This document shows, one piece after another, positions 44,172 through 53,536 of a stretch of 64,000 bases of DNA. Made by a program: the position numbers and the translations under genes. The stretch comes from a virus, in IMG/VR virus record IMGVR_UViG_3300033064_003914, positions 1-64,000 of that record. One strand, given 5' to 3'. The notes beneath the pieces were generated by a model that searched no databases, was not told the DNA's origin, and saw only the letters and a list, made by a program, of their open reading frames with translations. Every line of letters starts with the position of its first letter. The first letter of the stretch is position 1.

Positions 44172-45506
44172 TCAAACTAAACCGCGTTGTTTATCTTGTA
44201 CGTCAATGAGGTTACGCGTCCGCTCGGCCTTAATTTTTTCAAGCTCTAACAGTTGCTTTATGTCAAAATCAGCAAGCTGCCCGGCCTCGAGTCGTTTTCG
44301 CAAAAGAGCCTGCACGGTTGCGGACGAATCCATGAAACTAGGAGCGACCTCAGCCAATTCATTAAACGCATTTGCAACCTCCCTAGGGTCGTGGCCTGAA
44401 ATAACAGGATCGTTAGTTACCAAATCAGCCAGCACGCCCTGCGCCCGAATATTGCGCAGCTTCCGGTCATGGTCTGGATCTGTGATGTCTTTAAATGCCT
44501 CATTGCGCATTTCATCTGGTGATTTAATGTAGCTGTTAGCGCCCTGCCACATCGTCTCACCCAGTGCACGCGTTGCCGAAACCGGGCCGGTCGGGTATCC
44601 CGACAACGCGTCAGCTTTTTTTAGTTCGACTGGTTCCTCGGCGGGGTTTCGCAGAATCGAACCTGTTGTAACAACTATTTCCGCTTTCTTCTCTTTAGGC
44701 GGCGGGCTGGCAGCGTTAAATTTGCCCTGATACTCCTTGTATGCAGCCAGTTTTTCAAGAACTGTCTGCACAGTGGTGTACGGGCCGTTGTCGCCGAAGT
44801 GGTGTTTGCCGGTGGCGGCTTGTTTATTCAGCCATGGGTAAACTTCCGCAAGCTTTTTGAGCACTGATACGCCTTCGTCGCCAAGTCGCAGCTCAGTCTC
44901 CCGAACAGCGTCGCCAAAACTCATATTGCCCGGCGACCGAAAATACGTCGTAAGCTCGTCCATCGCGACCGCGGCTTTGCTGTACGCCACGGTAGCAACA
45001 CGGCGAATTTCTTCTGTCGCACGCTTTTCTGCTACCTTGCGGCTTTGCTCGCGCATGACCGCAGCGTGCTCGTCTCTCGGTGGCGGCGTAAACGTCTTTT
45101 CCGGAAGCGGCAGAAGCGCAGCAGCCGCTTTTTCCATAGTCGCTTTTCGGCGGGCTAAAAACCCGGACGGCGACACCGCGTACTCAGTTGAGATAGCCGT
45201 GTCCCGAATAATCTCGCCCGAGGTTTTTACGGCTTTCGGATAAAGCGCGTCAATAATTGTGTCTACATCGGCAAGCTTGAAGTCAGCTGATTTTTCACTA
45301 ACTGTTTCACCGAGCTCGCGTTGTTTAGTGGTGCGGCCTGTGTTGTAGGCATGCACCATAAGGTTTACGTAATTAGCGGGAAAATTCTCCGCTGCCGCGA
45401 CTTTTATAATCGCGTCGTTAGGTTCCGCGCCGTCATTCACGAGCGCGGCGGCCTTTTCAATAGCCGAGAGCAGTTTTGTCTCGGCGTCTTTGCTTAAAGG
45501 ACGCAT
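44172..45506 (-). CDS. Helical virion-type protein of unknown function
   Basis: 444 residues, start ATG 45506. It is mostly helical and charged (ETKLLSAIEKAAALVNDGAE; TMEKAAAALLPLPEKTFTPP; DFDIKQLLELEKIKAERTR). The segment WQGANSYIKSPDEMRNEAFK is followed by DPDHDRKLRNIRAQGVLADL. In this cluster it may be a portal-proximal or inner-head component. I checked for portal and terminase signatures and saw none. It is closely spaced with both neighbours (4 and 8 bases). Confidence 0.6.
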   Translation of the reverse strand: MRPLSKDAETKLLSAIEKAAALVNDGAEPNDAIIKVAAAENFPANYVNLMVHAYNTGRTTKQRELGETVSEKSADFKLADVDTIIDALYPKAVKTSGEIIRDTAISTEYAVSPSGFLARRKATMEKAAAALLPLPEKTFTPPPRDEHAAVMREQSRKVAEKRATEEIRRVATVAYSKAAVAMDELTTYFRSPGNMSFGDAVRETELRLGDEGVSVLKKLAEVYPWLNKQAATGKHHFGDNGPYTTVQTVLEKLAAYKEYQGKFNAASPPPKEKKAEIVVTTGSILRNPAEEPVELKKADALSGYPTGPVSATRALGETMWQGANSYIKSPDEMRNEAFKDITDPDHDRKLRNIRAQGVLADLVTNDPVISGHDPREVANAFNELAEVAPSFMDSSATVQALLRKRLEAGQLADFDIKQLLELEKIKAERTRNLIDVQDKQRGLV

Positions 45507-45509
45507 TCG

Positions 45510-46439
45510 TTATTCTCCCGGGAACTTTAAGTTCTCAAGCATCTTTTGATTTTCGAGCTTGCCGCCAGCCGCCACAATCATTAATTCGTCACTGCGCAAT
45601 TCTGCGGCGTTATTATCAAATGGTACCATTTTATCCCCCTCGGAATCCAGCTTTGTCCCAATTTTGAACGGCAGATGACTAAGCATAGCGCCAATATTTT
45701 GAACAATACTAATTTGAGACTTTTCGGTGTTTTCCGTGGTCCGCTCAATTTCAACGTACTTAACGTACGACTCGAGGAGCGGAAGCTGGGTGTGTGTGTT
45801 AATTGGAACCGTAAGCGCGGCAACGGCGGCTTTATGTCGCATAGAATTAATGGCCGAGGTCTGGAAAAACTCAGAAACCTCGTTGGCATTTTGCGGCTTA
45901 TGGATATTTGTGAACTTACCGATAAGCGCGTCGAGAACGTAAACACCGCCTTGGTAGCCAAACATTTTCCACAGCAGGTCGTATTGGCGCTCGGTCAGCC
46001 CGCGGGAAACGGCGTCTGCCATTACAACGTTTACGATATAATTGCCATTATGCAGCTTTCCGCGCACATCAAAAAACACGGCAGCGTATGCGGCAATTAC
46101 GTCCGGCTCGCAACCCACTTTTTCGGCAATTTCCTCGTCAGACGCGCCGGCCAGAATGTAAGCCTCGATAGCCCAACGTGTCGGGGCCTTTTCTTCTGCC
46201 CAAACTGAATGCGCCCAGAATAACCCACGGTCTAAACGCACTAAGGCGTATACAGCGTGTGGTTTATTTGCAGCCATAGCGTGACGACGCTTTAGCCGCA
46301 CAATGCGCCGAATCCACTCAAAACCATCGGAGCCGTCAACGGCTTTGGACGGCTTTGGGCCACCAGCGTCAATTTGCACAGCCCGCAGCCAACGCCAGTT
46401 CGGCGCGCGTAGGGGATTGTCGCGTAAGGCGGTCAGCAT
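45510..46439 (-). CDS. Helix-turn-helix-containing phage protein
   Basis: 309 residues using the ATG at 46439 (MLTALRDNPLRAPNWRWLRA). A longer frame starting with TTG at 46469 is possible but less likely. A helix-turn-helix-like segment is visible near residues 95-120 (WAIEAYILAGASDEEIAEKV then GCEPDVIAAYAAVFFDVRGK). The next part (DLLWKMFGYQGGVYVLDALI) is helical, and the C-terminal third has charged helices and strands. A DNA-binding role is possible, such as packaging initiation or regulation. A terminase small subunit is considered but not supported by a partner large subunit here. Confidence 0.6.
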   Translation of the reverse strand: MLTALRDNPLRAPNWRWLRAVQIDAGGPKPSKAVDGSDGFEWIRRIVRLKRRHAMAANKPHAVYALVRLDRGLFWAHSVWAEEKAPTRWAIEAYILAGASDEEIAEKVGCEPDVIAAYAAVFFDVRGKLHNGNYIVNVVMADAVSRGLTERQYDLLWKMFGYQGGVYVLDALIGKFTNIHKPQNANEVSEFFQTSAINSMRHKAAVAALTVPINTHTQLPLLESYVKYVEIERTTENTEKSQISIVQNIGAMLSHLPFKIGTKLDSEGDKMVPFDNNAAELRSDELMIVAAGGKLENQKMLENLKFPGE

Positions 46440-46480
46440 GTAAAACTTTCTTAGCCGTATTGGTCGCAATTACCAGGCTA

Positions 46481-47533
46481 TCACGGCGAGTTTTGGTCAA
46501 CAAACCCGAAACAGACTGTGCAGTAATATTCGCTGACGGTGTAGTTAAACTTCACGCTAGTCATTGTGCCGTCGATTCGAATAATGTTGAACCCTTCTGC
46601 GCCAGTAAATTGTGTGTACTGAGTAGCGCCTACGGGATTTTGATATGTCGTTTCGCCGCCTGACTCCCAGATTGGCGTAAACGGTTTTGGCGCGCCATTC
46701 TCGTCGAGTACCTGTACTGGGACCCCCGTGCCGGGATTACCGACACTAGCAAAAGCAACTAGGGCGTCTGTGACGGGCGAACTAAACGTCGCAGTAAATA
46801 CCCCGGTCTGCGTGTTTCCAATTTGCTTGCCGCTGCTTGGTACGCCGTAGTCTGCCGGGAAAGTGCCGGGGTTGTACATGCCGCTGTGCTCGAACATCCC
46901 GCCACCACTTTGGGTAATTGCGACTGTGATGGCGTTCTGCCCGATTCCAGACGCCGTGGTGGAATCTATGCTCAGCATTCTCATCCACTTGAAACCAGAG
47001 TCGCCAGTACACGAAGAGTCATCGCAAGTCGCTAACGGGTTGTAATTGTCGGCGGCTGGGTTCGTGCAGCCATAGACGCATGGAATACATGAGCCGTCGT
47101 CACACGTTGCGCTTGGGTTGTAGTTTGTGGCTGTGTTATCCGTGCAGCCATTAACACACGGAGGGCAAACCTGCTCAGCCGTAAATGGCGCCGGCCAATT
47201 TACCAACCACGGCCGGGTCGCATAACTATACGCTCTGGCGAGTTCTGCGCCTTCGTTCGTGTAAAGCCACACGCCTGTTATGTAGCGAACCGTTTCATCT
47301 CCGTAAACATATGTCTCACGGCCATACGGCGCGTAGTTAATAGGAGAGAGAGTGCGCTCACCAGCAACCCAGCCGGTCATTTTGACGGGGGCAGTTGCCT
47401 CCGAGCAACACGAATCGCCGCGACAAAACACCAACTTATCGCCTATAAACACGCGTGCAACATCGTCATCGCCTATTTTAATAGACGTGATGTTGGTGCT
47501 GCCTATGTATGTATCGCTGTCTACTATTGGCAT
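46481..47533 (-). CDS. Surface protein with two GCTD-NYNP Cys repeats
   Basis: 350 residues, start ATG 47533. The N-terminus (DTYIGSTNITSIKIGDDDVA) looks like a small tail-pin domain that appears in phage structural proteins. Near residues 127-165 are two copies of a Cys motif (CVNGCTDNTATNYNPSATCD and CVYGCTNPAADNYNPLATCD), a repeat widespread in marine phages and Bacteroidota surface proteins. The C-terminal 190 residues form a beta sandwich ending in YCTVCFGFVDQNSP. It is probably a virion-surface adhesin, in a group with the next lectin-like gene. Confidence 0.7.
   Translation of the reverse strand: MPIVDSDTYIGSTNITSIKIGDDDVARVFIGDKLVFCRGDSCCSEATAPVKMTGWVAGERTLSPINYAPYGRETYVYGDETVRYITGVWLYTNEGAELARAYSYATRPWLVNWPAPFTAEQVCPPCVNGCTDNTATNYNPSATCDDGSCIPCVYGCTNPAADNYNPLATCDDSSCTGDSGFKWMRMLSIDSTTASGIGQNAITVAITQSGGGMFEHSGMYNPGTFPADYGVPSSGKQIGNTQTGVFTATFSSPVTDALVAFASVGNPGTGVPVQVLDENGAPKPFTPIWESGGETTYQNPVGATQYTQFTGAEGFNIIRIDGTMTSVKFNYTVSEYYCTVCFGFVDQNSP
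47030..47160 (-). repeat. Two tandem Cys-rich GCTD/NYNP units
   Basis: Two adjacent units of about 20 codons within the 350-residue gene. Both encode the pattern G-C-T-x-x-x-A-x-N-Y-N-P-x-A-T-C-D-D-x-S-C. DNA identity between copies is moderate, so the duplication is probably old, or the units were acquired separately. The flanking Pro/Cys residues (CPPC; CIPCV) are conserved too. Confidence 0.8.
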
Positions 47534-47538
47534 AGCGA

Positions 47539-48474
47539 TTACTCGGCAACAATGTAGTACACAGTTGCCGGATCTTTAGTCGCCAATGCGTTATAGCCGG
47601 CCTGGGTAATTTTGACGATGTTTGTAAGCACTGTCCCGCCTGTAAGCCCGGTAATGTCGCTCTCTACGTAGTTGTTTGCTCCGCCGCCGCCAATCTCTAC
47701 CGCCGTGTTGTCTGCAAGTCCGGCGTACAGTTTATTCTCGTCTTCGTCGTACAGCATCTCACCCGGCTGCACGTTGATCGGCGTCAGATTTATTTCGCTG
47801 ACAATCTCGCGGCGGCGGCGTGGAAAATGCAACGCGCGGAATACGCGCGTAAAAATTTCACCCGGCTCGGCGCTAATTTCGAGGTACGTGAAATAAGCCT
47901 TATCGCTAACATCGGTATCCACATCGGCGTGAAAACCGATGCGGTACGCGCCAGCAGAAAGCCGCTCGTTTTCAAGCACAATTGTGTCGACAAGGTCGGA
48001 GGGGTCGGGGCTACTGCCTACAAACAATTCGTGCGTAATAGTTTCTGCAACTGGGTCATACGTCACGCGCGCTGTGTAAGTAATGTCAACTGTGAGTGTG
48101 TATTCTGAATACACGACGCTTTCTGCAACTTGCCCCATCACGCGCGGATTGCCGCAATTGTACTGAACGGCAATACGTGACGTGTCATCGTCCCAACTCC
48201 AGTACGGCTCAGCGTCGGCTTTGAAAAAACAAATGCCGTGATCGGGGCAGGCCTCATCCTCGTCCCCGTCGCTAATGTTGCTGTGCACAAACGTGTAAAC
48301 GACTACGACAGTTGTTTCGCCACCGATGTCATAGTTCGTGCGAATAGGGTACAGCGCATTTTCCGCGTCGCCAGAGAACCACATGCCGGTAGAGTCAAAA
48401 CCAAACGCTAAGTTTGCGTCTGGGAACGTATCAAGCCACGCTGGCTGTGTCTGCAGATTGCTAGAAACACTCAT
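47539..48474 (-). CDS. Lectin-like virion protein with phage tail-fibre C-terminus
   Basis: 311 residues, start ATG 48474. Residues 1-215 look like a beta sandwich of the concanavalin type (PDANLAFGFDSTGMWFSG; TVVVVYTFVHSNISDGDEDE; AYWSWDDD-like PYWSWDDDTSRIAVQYNCGN), with Asp-rich loops that could bind metal. The rest is a phage fibre-type module, with QPGEMLYDEDENKLYAGLAD, then ITQAGYNALATKDPATVYYI. The last matches the common fibre C-terminal signature. Sugar binding is inferred from fold and context. Confidence 0.7.
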   Translation of the reverse strand: MSVSSNLQTQPAWLDTFPDANLAFGFDSTGMWFSGDAENALYPIRTNYDIGGETTVVVVYTFVHSNISDGDEDEACPDHGICFFKADAEPYWSWDDDTSRIAVQYNCGNPRVMGQVAESVVYSEYTLTVDITYTARVTYDPVAETITHELFVGSSPDPSDLVDTIVLENERLSAGAYRIGFHADVDTDVSDKAYFTYLEISAEPGEIFTRVFRALHFPRRRREIVSEINLTPINVQPGEMLYDEDENKLYAGLADNTAVEIGGGGANNYVESDITGLTGGTVLTNIVKITQAGYNALATKDPATVYYIVAE

Positions 48475-48497
48475 GCTATTTCTCCAGTATGTGGTAT

Positions 48498-48917
48498 TTA
48501 CCGAAGCATCGGCGTTTCGACGGTGACAGTCAGCACAAAGTTCTTGCTGCCGCTACCGTTCGGTTTGATTCGCAGGTACAAAAAACGCTGCGGGAGCGTA
48601 GGTGTTCCGTCGCGGTTAAGGTAGGCAACATTAACATCACTATTTTCAGCAATAGCCACGACGTCTTGATCAGAAACTACGTCGGCAAAATCCGAAAGAC
48701 TTAAAACGTGAAAAGCCTCAGCGGGCAATGTACTGTTCGGCGCTGTCTCTTGGCTGCTGGAATACAGATCGGCTTCAAACTTGTTGTCAGCGCCGTTTAG
48801 TTGAACAAGCGCGTATCCGCGCAAAATTGCTCGGTGCGGCATCTTTACCGGCACAACTGTTTCAGTGCCGCTTGCTGCTGTAAATGTAGTAGTGCCCGCC
48901 CAAATAGTGCCAGCCAT
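48498..48917 (-). CDS. Small beta-rich virion protein
   Basis: 139 residues, start ATG 48917. The sequence alternates beta strands (TIWAGTTTFTAASGTETVVP; HRAILRGYALVQLNGADNKF; QRFLYLRIKPNGSGSKNFVL) and ends ETPMLR. It looks like a compact beta sandwich, possibly a head-decoration or fibre-base protein. It shares the cluster with the two adhesin-like genes downstream. No specific family is recognised. Confidence 0.6.
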   Translation of the reverse strand: MAGTIWAGTTTFTAASGTETVVPVKMPHRAILRGYALVQLNGADNKFEADLYSSSQETAPNSTLPAEAFHVLSLSDFADVVSDQDVVAIAENSDVNVAYLNRDGTPTLPQRFLYLRIKPNGSGSKNFVLTVTVETPMLR

Positions 48918-48927
48918 TTTTCACCTA

Positions 48928-51330
48928 TTAAGAGTTAGCTACAGCGCTCAGGTCGATATCCTGCGCGCTATTGTCCGGGTTCGGGTCGATTGTCTTCTGC
49001 TTCAGGAAGAGAATAACATCGCCGAGCATTTCAAACGCGTTACGAAGCGAGTCTTCAAGTTCGGGCATGTCGCTCTTGCCATAGCGGTCAGCAAATCGAT
49101 CTCCGTGCCAGTAGAACATAAACAAGATGCGGCCAAGCTTATCTAACCCCTTGGTTAAGTCGCCCATGTAGCGATCCACAAGCGAGTCGTCACGCACGGC
49201 ACGTAACATGCTGCCGATCATAGCCGTATCAAATACTTCTTTTTGACCAGACTGCGCCGCGTCAAGAACGCGTTGCAGTTCTTGATCAGTTCCGGAGCCC
49301 AGCACGCCCTTATCGTACATTGGGTTTGGATTGTAAACGCTGCGGTCCGTATTAAGAGCAAGCATGTCGGGAACTGGTACGCCCTGATCAATACCGAGTT
49401 GCGTGGGCACATTTGTACCCATGACAAACTCGCCGCCCATTACCGGTGACGGCATAGTGGGCGCACTGGGCGCGCCGTTAATCATCATCGGGCCGCCATA
49501 CGGGTCAGCAGCTAGCTTAAGCCGGCAGGAGAACTTACGGGACGAAGCAGCTCGCGTCAAAATCTCGCGGGCGGCGTCTTCTCGCAGGTGGTGCTCAACA
49601 AGCAGATTAACTAGCGCTTGTTTTTCGGAAAGTTTCTTTTCGCCATTTATCTCGACTTCCGTGCCGTTATGTGTTACCTCCAACGAAGCCGTTTTGCTCA
49701 TTAAGCAAAGCTGCGCGTCAATAAGATTTCCGGGCATGAGAGCTGGCGGGTCGCTTTCGCCGCAACCGCAAGCGCCTTGGTCGTCGGCAGACTCGGCGTC
49801 GTCTTCACCCTTGCTGACTTTGAGCAACTTGTAGCCTTCGGGGACAAAGATGTCGCCCATGCTTGAACGCAGGCTGCCGCCCTTTTTGCCGTTAAGGTGG
49901 ATGCGCACGCCGTCGCGCCATTTATCGTAATTTAGTGGGTCGGTGTAGCAGCACGGCGAAATGTGCCCCTTGGGCGGGAATTTCGAGTGATCTTCAAGAT
50001 GCGCCTCGTAACTTGTCGTGCCGTACTCCGACTCGCCGTACTCGCGGATAACGCGGAACGGAACTGTCGCGTCGCCGCGCTTGCAGATCGCCATGTGGCG
50101 GCCAGACTTGGACACGCTATTGGCTTCTGGCAGTGCGTCAAACCACTTGTCAAACTCTTCGCCTTCAATTCGGGCTAGGGCGAACACTTGATCCGCGCGG
50201 GTATTAATCCAGTCCGGTTTGCCGTCTACGCGAACTACGGTAATAAAGTCTGTGCGCTTGGACGCGCCCATCGGATAAGCGGCTACGTAGCAGCGTTCAA
50301 TGTCACCCGGCTTAACGAGGATGTCGTACAGCCCGCTTTGAGTGGGGTTGAAAAGCTTCTTATCTACTTGGATATGATACGGAATTGCCACGTTATCGCG
50401 GTCGCGCTGATCGTCGATAAGAATACCGTCGTTTAGAAGTTTTTCTTGATCTTCTTCTGTGTGTCCGGGGGGCAGCATCGTTTGGATCGTTACGTCCATA
50501 GTTACGATCTTTAAGCCCTTGAGAGCCTTTGGCTTCTCAGGCGCCTCTGACACAATGCTGGCGATTTTTGGCGCGTTTTCACGAATCTTGGCCGCGTCAA
50601 TGGCTTCTTTAATAATATTGAGCCCGTGAAACTGCTCAATAGCCGACGCTAGTTGCGGCGCGCGCTGACAAGCCTTAACGAGGAAGTCGAGCGTCTCAAG
50701 CCGGGCCGACTTCAAAAAAGTACCCAGGTCGAGGCTCACGCTGATTTCTTGAAATGCGGCGGTGGTGTTCAGCGTTGCAGCTTTTGCAAACGCCGGCATG
50801 GCTTCTGTGATCATTTCTTTAAGCGTCGGGTTTGCCGAGCCGAACTTAGACGGCGAGCGGCTAAGCTGCGTAAAGTCAGGCTGCCGTTGGCCAAGCCGAG
50901 AAAGGCTGCGGTCGACGCCGTGGCCGAGAATACCGGGTTTTCGGTTAATGAGATAATTAATCCAATTTTCTTTGAGCGGTACAAACATGTCCTGATTTTT
51001 CAGGTACAGCAGTTCGTGACCCTTTAAGTCGCCGTTTAAAAAGAACATAGGCGCGTACAGCCACATCGTCCCGAGCTTAAACGCAAAAACACCAACAGCC
51101 TTGGTATTTTCGTTATTGCGGTCGAGAAGCTGAAAGCCGACTTCGTGGTCAAGTAGGCCGGGAGCTTTGTCTTGCAGGTAAGCGTGAGCTAAGTTGCTAA
51201 ATGCCTGCTCAAACGGGGTGTCGTCACCATTGCCGCCTAACGCCGCGTACTTAACATTCGAGCGGGAGTATTGCCCCAACTTCTCAAGTTGTTGCTTCCA
51301 AGCGGGTTTGTTACTTTTTTTGTTGTACAC
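48928..51330 (-). CDS. Large virion-type protein immediately downstream of the RNA polymerase genes
   Basis: 800 residues using a GTG at 51330. The longer ATG start at 51342 would place GGAGG inside the coding sequence, whereas that GGAGG is 5 bases from the GTG. Recognisable segments are VGVFAFKLGTMWLYAPMFFL, GHELLYLKNQDMFVPLKENW, and a Cys pair in QGACGCGESDPP. The C-terminal 140 residues are helical and acidic (LGRILFMFYWHGDRFADRYG). This combination recalls conserved large proteins encoded near the head genes of giant phages, but I cannot name a family. It might be the portal or an inner virion protein. Neither is proven. Confidence 0.65.
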   Translation of the reverse strand: MYNKKSNKPAWKQQLEKLGQYSRSNVKYAALGGNGDDTPFEQAFSNLAHAYLQDKAPGLLDHEVGFQLLDRNNENTKAVGVFAFKLGTMWLYAPMFFLNGDLKGHELLYLKNQDMFVPLKENWINYLINRKPGILGHGVDRSLSRLGQRQPDFTQLSRSPSKFGSANPTLKEMITEAMPAFAKAATLNTTAAFQEISVSLDLGTFLKSARLETLDFLVKACQRAPQLASAIEQFHGLNIIKEAIDAAKIRENAPKIASIVSEAPEKPKALKGLKIVTMDVTIQTMLPPGHTEEDQEKLLNDGILIDDQRDRDNVAIPYHIQVDKKLFNPTQSGLYDILVKPGDIERCYVAAYPMGASKRTDFITVVRVDGKPDWINTRADQVFALARIEGEEFDKWFDALPEANSVSKSGRHMAICKRGDATVPFRVIREYGESEYGTTSYEAHLEDHSKFPPKGHISPCCYTDPLNYDKWRDGVRIHLNGKKGGSLRSSMGDIFVPEGYKLLKVSKGEDDAESADDQGACGCGESDPPALMPGNLIDAQLCLMSKTASLEVTHNGTEVEINGEKKLSEKQALVNLLVEHHLREDAAREILTRAASSRKFSCRLKLAADPYGGPMMINGAPSAPTMPSPVMGGEFVMGTNVPTQLGIDQGVPVPDMLALNTDRSVYNPNPMYDKGVLGSGTDQELQRVLDAAQSGQKEVFDTAMIGSMLRAVRDDSLVDRYMGDLTKGLDKLGRILFMFYWHGDRFADRYGKSDMPELEDSLRNAFEMLGDVILFLKQKTIDPNPDNSAQDIDLSAVANS

Positions 51331-51411
51331 AGCCACCTCCATGCGGCATTTGCGCTATTCGGAAACAGATAACTGATAATTTACCTGTATTTGACTTTGC
51401 GATCCACTGTT

Positions 51412-53292
51412 TTATGGTTGCGATTGCCATCCGGCAGTCGCGCCGGACAGGCCAAACGTCTCTCCACGAGCCAAAGTAGGCACAAAACTGCTACCAGCCG
51501 TGTCGCTCACGCCGCCGCGATGAGTAGCATTTAATAAGCTTTTTTGCTGATACGAGCCCATCATGCGCGTCATCCAGTCCGGGTCTGTAGCAACGCTTGC
51601 CATACCCCGCACCATCTCTGGCTCAAAAGGTGGCGGCTCTTTGTGGGCTTCAATGTCTTTGATGCCGTATTTGTCAAAGTTGTCTAAAACAGATTTGCCA
51701 ATTTTAGTGCCAATTGAGTAATGCAGCACCGGCTTTTCTAAATAATGTCCAGTTAGGCTTTTTGGGTTACCGTGTACGCTCCCGGTTCTCGGCTGCCATG
51801 ACCGCTCCAGCATAGAATACGGCACAATATCGTCTGGCACATAATCGCCGTATTCGTCGGTCAACCGGACATGATTAATGAGTCCGCGAGATAACAATTC
51901 AATGTTACGCCGATGTCCAGTGATTCCGCTATTACCTAGTACTTGCCTCATAGCCTGTACGAAATAACGGCGGCCCTCTCCGACTCCTTTGTATTTGACT
52001 ATTTCGGCCGGGCTGGGCATACCCTCTGACAACACGTCACCGGCTTCAAGTACATCGCCTTTTTTCACCTTAAGCGCCACGTCTGTCGGCACGTAATGTT
52101 CTTTTCCGGCAACAATCACGTAATGGCCGCCTTGTGGCGCCAGCCGAATATCTTGCACTGCACCGTCTAATTGAGAGTGGGTGGCGCCACTGGGGTATTT
52201 TTCCGGCACCTGCACTAAAGCATTAAGCGCTTTAAATCCAGAAATAGCGCCAGCTCCGCCTACGCCGCCAGAGTGCTTAGAAGAAATCTGGCTTTGTGTA
52301 ACTGGCTCAGCTAATGCTTGGGCGGCGGCAATTCCAACATAATCACCAATCGGCGGTAACCGGTTCTTTTCGCGGTATCCGACATCCTTAGAGTACACAC
52401 CGCCGTCGGCTGGCCCGCCTACTGCGGGGCTACGCACTAGTATGTCTTTAATGTCAAGTTGCTTTAGGTCTTTTAATATTTTTGGCGTAAGCACCGTGTT
52501 CCGTTTGTACGGCCCGGAGGCTCTGGCCAGTAGCGCACCTTCGTTGTCTACATCGTCAACGTCCGACGGAAAGCCGCGATTATCGGCGCCGGCCAGTAAC
52601 TCAGGCTGATCCTCATCATCAGACGTGACGAGCAACCTGTGATTCATTTGCGTTAACTGTTTGGCAAAAAATCCAGCGTCAGACGTCGCAGTTTTTAAGT
52701 CCATCAAACCTTTGCGCGTGCCGAACGCCCCAGCAAAATACTCCACCGGACGCAAGCCCTGACTGTAGCCGTGCATCACCGGAATTGGAATTGGTTGGTT
52801 GCGATGATCTACGTACTGCATGTCGGCGCCAAGAATGCTATTAAGCTGAAATTTATTTCCCTTAACGCCAGACGACACTTGATGAAAGAGCGGGTTATCT
52901 TGCTCTTCAGCGTCTTTGTAAACAATGTCGATAAGTTCTTTTTGAGCCTGCGACGATAACTCAAGTATTTTAAGGTTCCGAGATTTGTCGTCGAGGCTAG
53001 CGTCGCTCAGCACGCCGCGCAGCTTTTGTTTAATTTCTTGTTGCTTTTTTTGCGCAACAATCGACGTGGTGATGGCGTCTAAACCGACGGACATACCGTT
53101 TGTCGTGTACGCAGTTTCAGCGCCGATATCTTGCATCTGCTTCATGACCTCGCGGTACTTGTCTGGGTACCGCGTGGCCAGATCAGTAGCGAGTCCAGTC
53201 ACGTTTTTCTTCGTCAGGACGCGATTGTAGTCTCGCATGTCCGCGGGAAGCGCGCTATTTATCAGAAGTTGTCCAAGCGTTGTTTTTAACAT
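51412..53292 (-). CDS. rpoC: RNA polymerase beta-prime, C-terminal half (trigger loop)
   Basis: 626 residues, start ATG 53292 one base after the preceding TGA. The N-terminus (TTLGQLLINSALP, then LTKKNVTGLATDLATR) matches the region of bacterial beta-prime just after the active-site domain. Further matches: VSSGVKGNKFQLNSILGADM (about 138), IPIPVMHGYSQGLRPVEYFA and GTRKGLMDLKTATSDAGFFA (trigger loop, about 190-209), and IGDYVGIAAAQALAEPVTQS with ISSKHSGG (about 316-345). Together with the fusion gene at 54260-58708 it restores a complete beta-prime. The split position resembles that between rpoC1 and rpoC2 in cyanobacteria. Bacterial beta-prime inserts are absent. Confidence 0.92.
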   Translation of the reverse strand: MLKTTLGQLLINSALPADMRDYNRVLTKKNVTGLATDLATRYPDKYREVMKQMQDIGAETAYTTNGMSVGLDAITTSIVAQKKQQEIKQKLRGVLSDASLDDKSRNLKILELSSQAQKELIDIVYKDAEEQDNPLFHQVSSGVKGNKFQLNSILGADMQYVDHRNQPIPIPVMHGYSQGLRPVEYFAGAFGTRKGLMDLKTATSDAGFFAKQLTQMNHRLLVTSDDEDQPELLAGADNRGFPSDVDDVDNEGALLARASGPYKRNTVLTPKILKDLKQLDIKDILVRSPAVGGPADGGVYSKDVGYREKNRLPPIGDYVGIAAAQALAEPVTQSQISSKHSGGVGGAGAISGFKALNALVQVPEKYPSGATHSQLDGAVQDIRLAPQGGHYVIVAGKEHYVPTDVALKVKKGDVLEAGDVLSEGMPSPAEIVKYKGVGEGRRYFVQAMRQVLGNSGITGHRRNIELLSRGLINHVRLTDEYGDYVPDDIVPYSMLERSWQPRTGSVHGNPKSLTGHYLEKPVLHYSIGTKIGKSVLDNFDKYGIKDIEAHKEPPPFEPEMVRGMASVATDPDWMTRMMGSYQQKSLLNATHRGGVSDTAGSSFVPTLARGETFGLSGATAGWQSQP

Positions 53293-53293
53293 T

Positions 53294-53536
53294 TCACAAC
53301 AAGCTCTTTGTTTCTTCTATTGATTTTGGCTTAACGTCGTGTACTGTTGTAACTTTATCAAAACCTAACGCTTTAAGAACGGCAGCAAAATTACTGTCGC
53401 CCGCCTGCGCCGTTACAATCGCGCCGTTATCGACTTCTACCGCTACGTACAGAATATTTCCAAAACGATCTTCAACGATAACGCTATGCGCGTCAGTAAC
53501 ACTTGGTTGAAGATAGTGCTGCGTTTTAACGAGCAT
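53294..53536 (-). CDS. Small unknown protein between RNA polymerase genes
   Basis: 80 residues, start ATG 53536, overlapping the previous gene by 11 bases; its stop is one base from the beta-prime C-half start. It has a beta-rich N-terminus (HSVIVEDRFGNILYVAVEVD), a short helix (SNFAAVLKALGFDKVTTVHD) and a charged C-terminal tail. Similar small strand-helix proteins are common in phages and not diagnostic. Tight coupling with polymerase genes makes it a candidate accessory or omega-like factor, which is speculation. Confidence 0.55.
   Translation of the reverse strand: MLVKTQHYLQPSVTDAHSVIVEDRFGNILYVAVEVDNGAIVTAQAGDSNFAAVLKALGFDKVTTVHDVKPKSIEETKSLL

Noticed and set aside
48928-51330. Portal protein
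   Set aside because: Size and position would allow it, but I could not see a portal-type sequence pattern, so it is left as a large virion-type protein.
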